NCBI RefSeq assembly: GCF_010728325.1
Contig: NZ_AP022570.1
Coordinates: forward strand, 124,001 to 188,000
DNA: 64,000 nt
Reading direction: 5' to 3'
Source: Mycolicibacterium poriferae
Lineage (GTDB): Bacteria; Actinomycetota; Actinomycetes; Mycobacteriales; Mycobacteriaceae
The notes beneath the pieces were generated by a model. That model saw only the letters and a program-made list of their open reading frames with translations, was not told where the DNA came from and did not search any database. Shown piece by piece: positions 47,067 to 57,387 of this stretch (positions are counted from its first letter, which is position 1; every line of letters starts with the position of its first letter). The position numbers and the translations under genes were made by a program.

Positions 47067-47672
47067 GTGGCTGAACTACGTTCGTTCATCTTCATCGACA
47101 GGCTGCAGCCGCAGACCATGTCGTATCTGGGCACCTGGATCAAGGGCGCTCTGCCGCGTGCCGACGTCGCCGCCCAGATCATCGAGGTGGCACCAGGACT
47201 GGACATCGAAGGCGTCACCGATGTGGCCCTCAAGCATGCCGAGGTCCAGGCGGGTGTGCTGGTGGTGGAACGCCAGTTCGGCTACCTGGAGTTCCACGGT
47301 GAGACCGGTGCGGTCAAGGCCGCCGCCGACGCGGCACTCGAGGAACTCGGTGCGGGCACCGATGCGGCCATCGCCCCGAAGATCCTGGCGTCGCGCATCA
47401 TCTCCAGCATCGATCAACAGCACGCATTCCTGATCAATCGCAACAAGATCGGCTCGATGGTGCTCGCCGGCGAGACGCTCTACGTCCTCGAGGTCGCGCC
47501 GGCGTCGTACGCGATCCTGGCCACCAACGAGGCCGAGAAGGCCGCCGACGTCAAGGTCGTCGACTTCCGGATGATCGGCGCGACCGGGCGCGTGTACCTC
47601 TCCGGCACCGAAGCCGATGTGCGCCAAGCCGCCTCCGCGGCCGAGGATGCGCTGGCGCGGAGCGTCCCGTGA
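47067..47672 (+). CDS. BMC-T (tandem-domain) shell protein 1
   Basis: The 201-residue protein contains two BMC domains (about 1-100 and 101-201) that share AEVQAGVLVVERQFGYLEFHGETGAVKAAADAALEELG and NRNKIGSMVLAGETLYVLEVAPASYAILATNEAEKAADV. It would form trimers that tile as pseudo-hexamers in the shell facets. It is a clear paralogue of the protein at 48736-49398 and corresponds in order to one of the two BMC-T proteins of the M. smegmatis compartment. GTG 47067 begins 3 bp after the dehydrogenase stop. Confidence 0.92.
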   Translation: MAELRSFIFIDRLQPQTMSYLGTWIKGALPRADVAAQIIEVAPGLDIEGVTDVALKHAEVQAGVLVVERQFGYLEFHGETGAVKAAADAALEELGAGTDAAIAPKILASRIISSIDQQHAFLINRNKIGSMVLAGETLYVLEVAPASYAILATNEAEKAADVKVVDFRMIGATGRVYLSGTEADVRQAASAAEDALARSVP

Positions 47673-48166
47673 CGGCGCTCGACCACCGCCAACTTCGTCA
47701 GCTGGTGCGCGAGGTGGTGCGTGATGCGCTGGCCGACCTCGGTCCGTCGGCCCTGGCCCCGCCGGCACCACCGGAACCGGCCCCTCGTGCCGCCCCGCCG
47801 CTCCCGCACGGCCCCATCCCCTCCGGTCCCCTGGCCGCCGACGAGCGCTCCCGCACCGACGCGGTGCGCATCACCTCCGATGCCGAGCTGGCGGCGTTCG
47901 CCCGCCATCTGCTGCATCTGTTCGAAAACCCCAAGAACAGGGCCGATCTGCGGGCCGGTCGACTGACGTTCCGGCTCGCCGGTGTGCAGCGGGGCTCGGG
48001 CGCGAGCGCGCGACGTGTCGAACGCGGGGCGGTCACCGAGCGTCAGATCGCGGAACTGGCCGGCTCCGGAGCCACCCTGGTCCTGGGCCCCCGCGCGGTA
48101 CTGACCCCCCTGGCACGAGAACGCGCCCGTGCTCTCGGCGTGACGATCGAAAAGGAGCGCAGATGA
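47669..48166 (+). CDS. Microcompartment-associated protein of unknown function with N-terminal encapsulation-like helix
   Basis: The 165-residue protein begins with an amphipathic helix (HRQLRQLVREVVRDALADL, residues 6-24) very like the C-terminal helix of the aldehyde dehydrogenase. A Pro/Ala linker follows (about 25-60), then a compact domain (about 65-165) with ELAAFARHLLHLFENPKNRADLRAGRLTFRL and an end segment RAVLTPLARERARALGVTI. I recognise no enzyme family; similar 'TPxARxxA...G(V/I)xI' tails occur in other microcompartment-linked proteins. Its place between BMC-T and BMC-P is as in the M. smegmatis locus. It overlaps both neighbours by 4 bp. Confidence 0.8.
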   Translation: MTALDHRQLRQLVREVVRDALADLGPSALAPPAPPEPAPRAAPPLPHGPIPSGPLAADERSRTDAVRITSDAELAAFARHLLHLFENPKNRADLRAGRLTFRLAGVQRGSGASARRVERGAVTERQIAELAGSGATLVLGPRAVLTPLARERARALGVTIEKERR

Positions 48167-48408
48167 TCCAAGGCACGGTGACCGGCCAGGTCTGGTCCAC
48201 CCGGCGCGTGGAAGGCGTGCCGGCCGGGGCATTCCTCGAGGTCGAGATCGAGGGCACCGCGAATCGGCTGATCGCCTTCGACGTACTCGGCAGCGGGGTC
48301 GGCGAGCGGGTCCTGGTGACGCAGGGCTCGGTCGCGTCCAGTTGGTTCACCGGCACCCCGCCACCGGTGGACGCCCTCATCATCGGGTCCATCGACCCGT
48401 CGCACTGA
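48163..48408 (+). CDS. BMC-P shell vertex protein (EutN/CcmL family)
   Basis: The 81-residue protein matches the pentameric vertex family: [29 protein letters not shown] at the N terminus, [24 protein letters not shown] in the middle, and [10 protein letters not shown] at the end. Pentamers cap the twelve vertices and close the polyhedral shell. AAAGGAG precedes the ATG, which overlaps the preceding stop. Only one BMC-P gene is present in the window. Confidence 0.95.
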   Translation: MIQGTVTGQVWSTRRVEGVPAGAFLEVEIEGTANRLIAFDVLGSGVGERVLVTQGSVASSWFTGTPPPVDALIIGSIDPSH

Positions 48409-48457
48409 CCCAGCAACCACAAGCAACCGACAGCAACCCAGGAGAAGGAGAACCATC

Positions 48458-48739
48458 ATGGCCAGCAACGCAATCGGAATGATCGAGACCAAGGGGTACG
48501 TCGCAGCTCTGGCGGCGGCCGACGCCATGGTCAAAGCCGCCAACGTCACCATCACCGACCGCCAGCAGGTCGGTGACGGACTGGTCGCGGTGATCGTGAC
48601 CGGCGAGGTCGGTGCGGTGAAGGCGGCCACCGAGGCCGGCGCCGAATCCGCCTCGCAGGTCGGCGAGCTCGTCAGCGTGCACGTGATCCCCCGCCCGCAC
48701 AACGAGTTGGGCGCGCACTTCTCCGTCGCCGCTCAGTGA
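48458..48739 (+). CDS. BMC-H hexameric shell protein
   Basis: The 93-residue protein has a single BMC domain: [27 protein letters not shown], the pore strand [26 protein letters not shown] and [10 protein letters not shown]. It forms the hexagonal tiles of the shell. The pore loop reads GDG rather than the more common GSG, which would place acidic residues around the pore. It has the strongest ribosome site of the operon (AGGAGAAGGAG), in keeping with the high copy number such a protein needs. A 49-bp gap before it is the longest within the shell genes. Confidence 0.95.
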   Translation: MASNAIGMIETKGYVAALAAADAMVKAANVTITDRQQVGDGLVAVIVTGEVGAVKAATEAGAESASQVGELVSVHVIPRPHNELGAHFSVAAQ

Positions 48740-49398
48740 CCCCCGCGGCCACCCCGATGACGGGTACCCGCACCGACATCCGCGTGTACCTGCTCGTCGA
48801 GGATCTCCAAGCCCAGTTCGCCGCCTACCTCGGCACCCCCACCCGGGCCCGGGGCTATCCGCCCTACGCGGGGGAACACGCGCTGATCGTCGAGGTGTCA
48901 CCCGCGCTGGCGATCGAACGCGTCATCGACCTCGCTCTGCGCGAGGTGCCCGGGATCGCCCCCGGCATCCTGTACGTCGAGCGGCAGTTCGGCGTGCTGG
49001 AGATCCATTCCGCCGACCTCTCCGACGTCATCCGCGCCGGTGAAGCCATCCTCACGGGGACGGGCAACTCGGCGGCCGACCAGCTGCGGCCGCGGGTGCT
49101 CTACCACGACATCATCGAGGACATCACCGATCAGCATGCGGTGATCCTGAACCGCAACCGGCAGGCGTCTATGGTTCTTCCGGGTCAATCGCTCCTGGTC
49201 TATGAGATGACACCGGCCCTGTTCGCTGCGGTTGCGGCCAATGAAGCGGAGAGGGCAGCGCCGAACCTGACGCTGGTGGACGTGCAGATGATCGGGGCGG
49301 CGGGCAGGCTGTACATCAGCGGAGCGACCGCTGACGTCACGACGGCCCGTGACCGCATCACGACCGTGCTGGCCGGAATCGAAGGGCGAGATCATTGA
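48736..49398 (+). CDS. BMC-T (tandem-domain) shell protein 2
   Basis: The 220-residue protein is a paralogue of the BMC-T at 47067: [15 protein letters not shown] and [49 protein letters not shown]. Compared with its paralogue it has a short N-terminal extension and an insert near residue 35 ([17 protein letters not shown]), which would change the surface or central pore of the trimer. GTG 48736 overlaps the BMC-H stop; ATG 48757 is an alternative start. Two distinct BMC-T proteins are normal for the RMM class. Confidence 0.92.
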   Translation: MTPAATPMTGTRTDIRVYLLVEDLQAQFAAYLGTPTRARGYPPYAGEHALIVEVSPALAIERVIDLALREVPGIAPGILYVERQFGVLEIHSADLSDVIRAGEAILTGTGNSAADQLRPRVLYHDIIEDITDQHAVILNRNRQASMVLPGQSLLVYEMTPALFAAVAANEAERAAPNLTLVDVQMIGAAGRLYISGATADVTTARDRITTVLAGIEGRDH

Positions 49399-50396
49399 TG
49401 GCTGAGGCTGACTTCGTCGGCAACGACCTGGCGATAGCCGAGCAGGCCCTGGCGGCCTATGACCTACCACCTGCGTCGACGCTGACTCTGCTGAACCTGT
49501 CGGAGAACGCCACCTACGCCGTCGAGGAACCCGGCACCGGGGCGAAGTCGATCCTGCGGGTACACCGCAAGAACTACCACCGCAGACACGAGATCGAATC
49601 GGAGCTCGACTGGCTTGACGCGCTGCGCCGGGACAGCGACCTGACCGTGCCCGTCGTCGTCCCGGCCCGGGACGGCACCCGCGTGGTCACCATCGACGAC
49701 GAGGACGGACCCCGCCACGTCGTTCACTTCGAGATGGTCGACGGTGTCGAGCCGGACGAGAAGACGTTGACAGTCCAGGACTTTCACACGTTGGGCGCGA
49801 TCACCGCCGCCCTGCACGACCACTCCCGCGCCTGGCAGCGCCCGGAGGGTTTCGGTCGGTTCTGCTGGGATTGGGAGCACAGCCTGGGCGCCACACCGCG
49901 CTGGGGGCGCTGGCAGGATGCCGTCGGCGTCGGTGAAGCCGAAACCGACGTGCTCACCCGCGCGCAGCAGCTGCTCTCGCGGCGACTCGCCGAATACGGC
50001 GACGGGCCGGACACATTCGGACTGGTGCACGCCGACCTGCGGTTGGCCAATCTGCTCGTCGACGGCGACACCATCACCGTCATCGACTTCGACGACTGTG
50101 GATTCAGTTGGTACTTCTACGACTTCGGCACCGCGGTGTCCTTTTTCGAAGACGACCCGTCGGTTCCCGAGTGGCAGGACGCCTGGGTGCGCGGCTACCG
50201 CACCCGCCGGTCGATGAGCGCCGCCGACGAGGCGATGCTGCCGTCCTTCGTGCTGTTGCGCAGGTTCCTGCTTCTGGCCTGGATGGGGACGCACAACCAT
50301 TCCCGCGAATCCCAGCAGATGTCGATCACCTACGCCGCGGGCAGCGCCGCGCTGGCGGAACGCTACCTGATGTCCAACGGCCTGACACTGGCCTGA
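49398..50396 (+). CDS. APH-family kinase, probable (S)-1-amino-2-propanol kinase
   Basis: The 332-residue protein has the aminoglycoside phosphotransferase/choline kinase fold. LVHADLRLANLL supplies His211, catalytic Asp213 and Asn218, and ITVIDFDDCGF the metal Asp230. The N-terminal lobe has the ATP-binding SILRVHRKNYH (Arg/Lys). The orthologous M. smegmatis protein, encoded at the same place, has been reported to phosphorylate (S)-1-amino-2-propanol. The product would be the substrate of the PLP enzyme at 44224. The ATG shares one base with the preceding BMC-T stop. Confidence 0.88.
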   Translation: MAEADFVGNDLAIAEQALAAYDLPPASTLTLLNLSENATYAVEEPGTGAKSILRVHRKNYHRRHEIESELDWLDALRRDSDLTVPVVVPARDGTRVVTIDDEDGPRHVVHFEMVDGVEPDEKTLTVQDFHTLGAITAALHDHSRAWQRPEGFGRFCWDWEHSLGATPRWGRWQDAVGVGEAETDVLTRAQQLLSRRLAEYGDGPDTFGLVHADLRLANLLVDGDTITVIDFDDCGFSWYFYDFGTAVSFFEDDPSVPEWQDAWVRGYRTRRSMSAADEAMLPSFVLLRRFLLLAWMGTHNHSRESQQMSITYAAGSAALAERYLMSNGLTLA

Positions 50397-50423
50397 TCCG
50401 AACAGCGAAAGGCAGACCCGCAG

Positions 50424-51203
50424 ATGTTCACTTCACTAGCCGGCCGATCGGCCGTCGTCACCGGCGGCAGCAAAGGCATCGGTCGCGGTATCGCGGAGGT
50501 GCTCGCCGACGCCGGCGTCCACGTCGTCATCACCGGTCGCAATCAGGCCGACATCGATGCCACCGTCGACAGCCTCGCGGGTAGGCCCGGCACCGTCAGC
50601 GGGGTGGCCTCCGACGTCACCGACCCCGCCGACTGCAGGCGGGTGGTCGCCGCGGCGGTGGAGCGGCACGGGGGCCTCGACATCGTCTGCGCCAATGCCG
50701 GCATCTTCCCGTCCAGCCGACTGGAGGAGCTGACCCCGGAGAAGATCGACGAGGTGATCGGGGTCAACTTCAAGGGCACCGTCTACATCGTGCAGGCGGC
50801 GCTCGACGCGCTGACCGCCAGCGGTCACGGCCGGGTGATCATCACATCGTCGATCACCGGCCCCATCACCGGCTTCCCCGGTTGGTCACACTACGGCGCC
50901 AGCAAGGCCGCGCAGCTCGGGTTCCTGCGCACCGCCGCGATGGAACTGGCACCGAAGAAGATCACGGTCAACGCCGTGCTGCCCGGCAACATCGTCACCG
51001 AGGGCCTGGTGGACATGGGCCAGCAGTACATGGACCAGATGGCCGCGGCGGTGCCCGCCGGCCGGCTGGGCAGCGTCAGCGACATCGGCAACGCGGCGTT
51101 GTTCTTCGCCACCGACGAGGCGTCCTACGTCACGGGACAGACGCTGGTCGTCGACGGCGGGCAGATTCTCCCCGAGTCCCAGGAAGCACTCGCCGACATG
51201 TGA
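50424..51203 (+). CDS. Short-chain dehydrogenase (probable amino alcohol / aminoacetone oxidoreductase)
   Basis: The 259-residue SDR has [10 protein letters not shown] (14-23) for NAD(P), CANAGIF, catalytic Ser in ITSSITG, and YGASK with Tyr and Lys. [11 protein letters not shown] closes the domain. In Rhodococcus an SDR of the same cluster is known as an amino alcohol dehydrogenase, interconverting 1-amino-2-propanol and aminoacetone. Here it would prepare the kinase substrate. It follows the kinase by 27 bp and precedes gntR. A short-chain reduction of another carbonyl cannot be excluded. Confidence 0.82.
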   Translation: MFTSLAGRSAVVTGGSKGIGRGIAEVLADAGVHVVITGRNQADIDATVDSLAGRPGTVSGVASDVTDPADCRRVVAAAVERHGGLDIVCANAGIFPSSRLEELTPEKIDEVIGVNFKGTVYIVQAALDALTASGHGRVIITSSITGPITGFPGWSHYGASKAAQLGFLRTAAMELAPKKITVNAVLPGNIVTEGLVDMGQQYMDQMAAAVPAGRLGSVSDIGNAALFFATDEASYVTGQTLVVDGGQILPESQEALADM

Positions 51204-51231
51204 GCGGCGGTGCGGCGCGTCCTGCCTGCCG

Positions 51232-51249
51232 TAGAATTGGTCGTACCAA
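51232..51249 (+). promoter_or_regulatory. gntR promoter with overlapping operator C
   Basis: TAGAAT (51232-51237) is a strong -10. The inverted repeat TTGGTCGTACCAA (51237-51249) begins at its last base and covers the expected transcription start near 51244. The GGT-N3-ACC core is typical for GntR-family regulators. This is the arrangement expected for autorepression by the gene 20 bp downstream, and it matches operator B at 44123-44137 in 10 of 13 positions. Confidence 0.65.
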
Positions 51250-51268
51250 ATTGAGGCGGGGAGGACCG

Positions 51269-52051
51269 GTGCCCACACAGACCGAGGATCTGCGACGCCG
51301 GATCGTGGCCGACATCAACGCCGGCGAGCCCGGGGCCAAACTGGGCAGCGAGCGGGAGCTCGCCGAGCGGTACGGCACCAGCCGGTCGAGCCTGCGCCAG
51401 GTCCTGGCCGCGCTGCAGGAGTCCGGTCTGATCGACCGCGTGATCGGCCGGTCCGGCGGAATCTTCATCAGCCACGCCCAGGTGCAGCGCAGCCTGTCCG
51501 ACCTGGTCGGCGTCCCGGCTTTCCTCGCCAACCAGGGTTACGAGGCCGGCACCCGCGTGCTGTCGACGCGGATCGCGGCACCGGACCGGCCCGCCCAGCA
51601 TGCGCTGGGTCTGGGCCCGGACGACTTCGTCGTGGAGATTCGCCGCGTGCGGCTGGCCGACGGTTCACCGATCTCTCTGGAGTCGGCCCAGTTTCCCGCG
51701 GACGCGTTTCCCGGACTGCTCGAACGCCAACTCGGCGGTTCCATCTACGAGCTGCTGGAAAGCAGCTATGGACTGGTGACCTCGCGAGCCGACGAACGCA
51801 TCGAAGCGGTCAACGCCACCCCCGAGGAGGCCAGACTGCTGGGGATCGCCCCGGAGTCCGCGCTGCTGCTCATCACCCGGGTGACGTTCGACCAGTCCGG
51901 CCAGCCGTGCGAATTCTCCAAGGACCTGTTCCGCGGTGACCGCACCAGACTCGCGGTCACGGTCCAGGGCCGGGGGGTCGGCGTGCAATCGGCGGTCGAC
52001 ACCGCCTCGGTGGCACTGCAGAGCCAGTCCGCACGGATCAAGGCCAGCTGA
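51269..52051 (+). CDS. GntR-family regulator, HutC subfamily (UTRA effector domain)
   Basis: The 260-residue protein has an N-terminal winged helix (about 5-70: KLGSERELAERYGTSRSSLRQVLAALQESGLIDRVIGRSGGIFIS) and a UTRA domain with IAAPDRPAQHALGLGPDDFVVEIRRVRLADGSPISLES and RVTFDQSGQPCEFSKDLFRGDRTRL. It closes the microcompartment cluster and should sense its substrate or a pathway intermediate. GGCGGGGAGG lies before GTG 51269. A perfect inverted repeat on its own promoter and related repeats at the divergent operon promoter suggest one regulon. Confidence 0.88.
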   Translation: MPTQTEDLRRRIVADINAGEPGAKLGSERELAERYGTSRSSLRQVLAALQESGLIDRVIGRSGGIFISHAQVQRSLSDLVGVPAFLANQGYEAGTRVLSTRIAAPDRPAQHALGLGPDDFVVEIRRVRLADGSPISLESAQFPADAFPGLLERQLGGSIYELLESSYGLVTSRADERIEAVNATPEEARLLGIAPESALLLITRVTFDQSGQPCEFSKDLFRGDRTRLAVTVQGRGVGVQSAVDTASVALQSQSARIKAS

Positions 52052-52063
52052 GTCGCGTCGACG

Positions 52064-52951
52064 ATGACCCCGGCAGGTAGGTTCGCGCCCAGTCCCTCGG
52101 CGGACCTGCACATCGGCAACCTGCGCACCGCCGTGCTGGCGTGGCTGTTCGCCCGCTCGACCGGACGCCGGTTCCTGATGCGGGTCGAGGACCTCGACGA
52201 CCGCACCGACACCGACATCGCCGAGCGTCAACTCGCCGACCTCGCCGCGCTGGGCCTCGACTGGGACGGCCCCGCCACCCGCCAGACGGCACACCCCGAA
52301 CGCTACGCCGCCGTGGTCGACGAGCTGAGCCGCCGCGGTCTGGTCTTCGAATGCTTCTGCAGCAGAAAGGACATCGCGTCCGCGCCACGGGCTCCGCACG
52401 CCCCGCAGGGCGCCTACCCCGGCACCTGCCGCGACCTGACCGACGCCGAGCGCGCCGCCCGCCGTCAGCAGACCGGACGACCCCCGGCGCTGCGGTTGCG
52501 CACCGAGGTCACCGAATTGACCGTGCACGACGTGCTGCACGGCGACTTCACCGGACTGGTCGACGACTTCGTGGTGCGACGCGGTGACGGTGTCCCGGCC
52601 TACAACCTCGCGGTCGTGGTCGACGATGCCGCCACCGGTGTGGATCAGGTCGTGCGCGGCGACGACCTGCTGTCGTCGTCGCCGCGGCAGGCCTACCTCG
52701 CCCGGCTACTCGGACATCAGGCACCCCAGTACGCCCATGTGCCGTTGGTGCTCAACGACGAGGGTGCCCGACTGGCCAAGCGCGACGGGGCGGTGACGCT
52801 CGCTGAGATCGGCGTCGACACCGCCCTACGCCAGATTGCCGCATCGCTCGACCACACCGCGGACACGGTCGAGGGCATGCTCGCCGAGTTCGACCCGCAA
52901 CGGTTGCCGCGTTCTCCGTGGATATACCGGCCTGCTCGACCCCAGCCGTGA
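52064..52951 (+). CDS. gluQ: Glutamyl-Q tRNA(Asp) synthetase (GluQRS/YadB)
   Basis: The 295-residue protein is a truncated glutamyl-tRNA synthetase: [20 protein letters not shown] (HIGH-type motif), [15 protein letters not shown] with a zinc-type Cys pair, [15 protein letters not shown] and RLAKRDG (KMSKS-type). The anticodon-binding domain is absent, as in all GluQRS enzymes. They attach glutamate to the queuosine base at position 34 of tRNA-Asp, not to the 3' end. A tgt gene, needed to place queuine in tRNA, lies 2.6 kb downstream, so both steps are represented here. Confidence 0.9.
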   Translation: MTPAGRFAPSPSADLHIGNLRTAVLAWLFARSTGRRFLMRVEDLDDRTDTDIAERQLADLAALGLDWDGPATRQTAHPERYAAVVDELSRRGLVFECFCSRKDIASAPRAPHAPQGAYPGTCRDLTDAERAARRQQTGRPPALRLRTEVTELTVHDVLHGDFTGLVDDFVVRRGDGVPAYNLAVVVDDAATGVDQVVRGDDLLSSSPRQAYLARLLGHQAPQYAHVPLVLNDEGARLAKRDGAVTLAEIGVDTALRQIAASLDHTADTVEGMLAEFDPQRLPRSPWIYRPARPQP

Positions 52952-52964
52952 GAAAGTTTCCGGC

Positions 52965-54335
52965 ATGAGCACTGCACCGACCCACGAGGCGGACGTCGTC
53001 ATCGTCGGAGCTGGGATCTCCGGGCTGATCGCCGCGCGCACGGTCCTCGCGGCAGGCTTGACGCCGGTGGTGCTCGAGGCCGACGACCGTGTCGGCGGGC
53101 GCATCCTGACCCAGGACGCACTGCCCGGTCTGCCGGTGGAGCTGGGCGCGCAGTGGATCGGCGATACGCATCATCGAATGTTCGCGCTGGCCGCCGAACT
53201 GGGCGTGCCGACGTATCCGCAGTACGACGACGGTGAGACGTCCTACGACCTGGCGGGCTCGGGTGTGTTGCGCCAGAGCGAGTTTCACAGCCGCTTCGCC
53301 GGTGAGCTGGCCGAGTTGGAGAAGGTGTTCCGGCTGCTCGACGAGCTCGCGGCCGAGGTCCCGCCTGAGGCCCCGTGGCTGGCACCGGCTGCCGCGGAAT
53401 GGGATTCGGTGACTGCCGGCGCCTGGTACGACGGCCAGGGGCTCTCCCCGGTCGCGCGCACGCTCCTGGAGATCTGCACGGTCGGGATCCTGGCGGTGCC
53501 CACCGTGGAGGTGTCTTTCCTGCATCTGCTGTTCACCATCCAGACCTGCGGGGTGACCTCCGAACTGTTCGCCGAGTCCGAGGGGGGTGCACAGACCACC
53601 CGGTTCGTCGGCGGCACCGGTGAGATCCCTCGCAGACTGGCCGATCTGGTCGCCGAACACCTGGTGCTCCAGGCCCCGGTGCAGCTCATCGAGCACGGCG
53701 CCGATCAGGTCACGGTGACCTGCCGCGGCGGGCTGGTTGCGCGCGGTCGGCGCGTCATCGTCACCCTCTCCCCGACCCTGGCCGGGCGGATCATGTACGA
53801 CCCACCCCTGCCCGGGGTGCGCGACCAGCTGACCCAGCGGTTGCCGAACGCCTCAGCGATGAAGGCGTTCTTCATCTACGACGAACCGTTCTGGCGCGCC
53901 GACGGTCTCAACGGCCAGTTGATCTCCGATGTCGGGCCGGCCCGGATGTCCAACGACACGTGCCTGCCCGGCGATGACCACGGCGTCATCCTGCTGTTCC
54001 TGGAAGGCGAACAGGCACGCACCTATGGTCGACTGCCGCACGACGAGCGGCGAGCCGCGCTGACCGCCGAGTTGGTGCGCCACTTCGGCGACAAGGCTGC
54101 GCGTCCCGAGTGCTACGTCGACGGTGAGTGGGCCGATCGGCAGTGGACCCGCGGCTGCTACAACGCCAACTGCGGCCCGCTGGTGTGGACCACGTTCGGG
54201 CAGGCGCTGGCCGCACCGATCGGCGCGATCCACTGGGCGGGCACGGACACGGCCACGCAGTGGAGCGCCTACATGGAGGGTGCGGTCGAGGCCGGCGAGC
54301 GGGCCGCCCGGGCGGTCATCGCCGAGTTGACGTGA
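52965..54335 (+). CDS. Flavin monoamine oxidase family protein
   Basis: From ATG 52965 the protein has 456 residues. The FAD motif is DVVIVGAGISGLIAARTV with EADDRVGGRI following, then VELGAQWIGDTHHRMFAL. The C-terminal GPLVWTTFGQALAAPIGAIHWAGTDTATQWSAYMEGAVEAGERAA is the flavin-binding end typical of monoamine oxidases and putrescine oxidases. The covalent-FAD cysteine of mammalian MAO is not at the equivalent place. A primary amine substrate is likely. Its 3' end overlaps that of the convergent P450 gene by 20 bp. Confidence 0.85.
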   Translation: MSTAPTHEADVVIVGAGISGLIAARTVLAAGLTPVVLEADDRVGGRILTQDALPGLPVELGAQWIGDTHHRMFALAAELGVPTYPQYDDGETSYDLAGSGVLRQSEFHSRFAGELAELEKVFRLLDELAAEVPPEAPWLAPAAAEWDSVTAGAWYDGQGLSPVARTLLEICTVGILAVPTVEVSFLHLLFTIQTCGVTSELFAESEGGAQTTRFVGGTGEIPRRLADLVAEHLVLQAPVQLIEHGADQVTVTCRGGLVARGRRVIVTLSPTLAGRIMYDPPLPGVRDQLTQRLPNASAMKAFFIYDEPFWRADGLNGQLISDVGPARMSNDTCLPGDDHGVILLFLEGEQARTYGRLPHDERRAALTAELVRHFGDKAARPECYVDGEWADRQWTRGCYNANCGPLVWTTFGQALAAPIGAIHWAGTDTATQWSAYMEGAVEAGERAARAVIAELT

Positions 54336-55554
54336 CGCCCAATGACACCGGCAGTTCGGACATCCCACGCAGCGTGACGTTCTGCTTGTAGGTCGGCTCG
54401 CCGGCCAGGGCGGCGTGCGGGAACCGGGCCGTCAGCGCCGTCAGCGCGACGGCGGCCTCCAGCCGCGCCAGCGGAGCACCCAGGCAGAAGTGCGGTCCCT
54501 TGCCGAATCCGAGGTGGCGGATCGTCGGCCGCTGCGGATCGAATTCGTCTGGGCGATCCAGCAATTCGGGATCGCGATGGGCCGCAGCGAGCAACAGCAG
54601 CATGTTGTCCCCCTTGGGCACCGTCACCCCACCGACGGACATGTCCTCGGCGGCGATGCGGCCGACCAGTTGCACCGGCGGGTCGTAGCGCAACGTCTCC
54701 TCGATGACACCCGCGACCCGGCCGGGGTCGGCGGCCAGCGCCGCCCACTGCTCGGGGTCACGCAACAGTGCCAGCGTCGCGTTGGCGATCAGGTTCACCG
54801 TCGTCTCGTGCCCGGCGACCAGCAGCAGGTTGCACGTCGCGACGATCTCGTCCTCGGTCAGCTGATCCCCGGACTCTTCGACGTGAATGAGCCCGGACAT
54901 CAGGTCCTCGCCGGGATCACGGCGCCGACGCCCGATCAGCTCACGCAGGTAGTCGCGTAACCAGAGACCCGCCTGCATGCGCTCCTCGACTCCGTCGCCG
55001 GCGGCCCCGGTGACGGTGACGAACGGGTCCAGGGACTGCGCCAGCAGCGCCGAGGCCCGCGAGAACTGCGGCTCGTCCTCCAGCGGGACGCCCAGCAGCC
55101 GGCAGATCACCGCGACCGGAAGCGGGTAGGCCAACCCCTCGATGACGTCGACGTCCTCGCGCGCGGCGGCATCGTCGAGCAGGGCGGCCACCAACGCGGC
55201 GATATCCGGTTCGAGCGCGTTGACCACCTTCGGTACGAACGCCTTGCTCACCAGCCGCCGCAGCCGGGTGTGGTCCGGCGGGTCGAGGAACAGGAAGCCC
55301 GGCGGGCCGAACGGCCGCGCGGCGGCGCCCTCGGCGATCATCCGTTGCGCCACGGTCGACTTCAGGCGGTCACTGGCGGAGGCGGGGTGGCGCAGCACCT
55401 CGTCGCAGTGCGCGAACGTCGAGAACACGGTCAGGTTGCTGTCGGGCAGCTGCATCGGACCGCTCTGCCGGATCCGGGCATAGACCGGGTACGGGTCAGC
55501 GCGATGCGCGGGATCGAGCAGCTGCACCAGCGGGGAATCCGCAGCAGTCGTCAT
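54316..55554 (-). CDS. Cytochrome P450
   Basis: The 412-residue soluble P450 has the I-helix oxygen motif AGHETT, the K-helix EETLR, and the heme loop FGKGPHFCLGAPLAR with axial Cys357. GPPGFLFLDPPDHTRLRRLVSKAF is the C-helix region. It needs ferredoxin and reductase partners that are not encoded here. Subfamily is uncertain (CYP140-like is a guess). It lies 34 bp downstream of tgt on the same strand and may be co-transcribed. GTG 55569 would add five residues. Confidence 0.9.
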   Translation of the reverse strand: MTTAADSPLVQLLDPAHRADPYPVYARIRQSGPMQLPDSNLTVFSTFAHCDEVLRHPASASDRLKSTVAQRMIAEGAAARPFGPPGFLFLDPPDHTRLRRLVSKAFVPKVVNALEPDIAALVAALLDDAAAREDVDVIEGLAYPLPVAVICRLLGVPLEDEPQFSRASALLAQSLDPFVTVTGAAGDGVEERMQAGLWLRDYLRELIGRRRRDPGEDLMSGLIHVEESGDQLTEDEIVATCNLLLVAGHETTVNLIANATLALLRDPEQWAALAADPGRVAGVIEETLRYDPPVQLVGRIAAEDMSVGGVTVPKGDNMLLLLAAAHRDPELLDRPDEFDPQRPTIRHLGFGKGPHFCLGAPLARLEAAVALTALTARFPHAALAGEPTYKQNVTLRGMSELPVSLGVTSTRR

Positions 55555-55588
55555 AGCCTTATTGTGCACACGTTCAAGAAGACGCAGG

Positions 55589-57278
<1,690 letters not shown>

Positions 57279-57387
57279 GTCCCGTTTCGCGGATTCAGGC
57301 CCGGTTTTGGAGACCGCCGCCTCATACTTCTGATCATGATTCGCCGGCCTCGGCGGACCATGTCACACCAGACGAAGGAGAGTCGGG

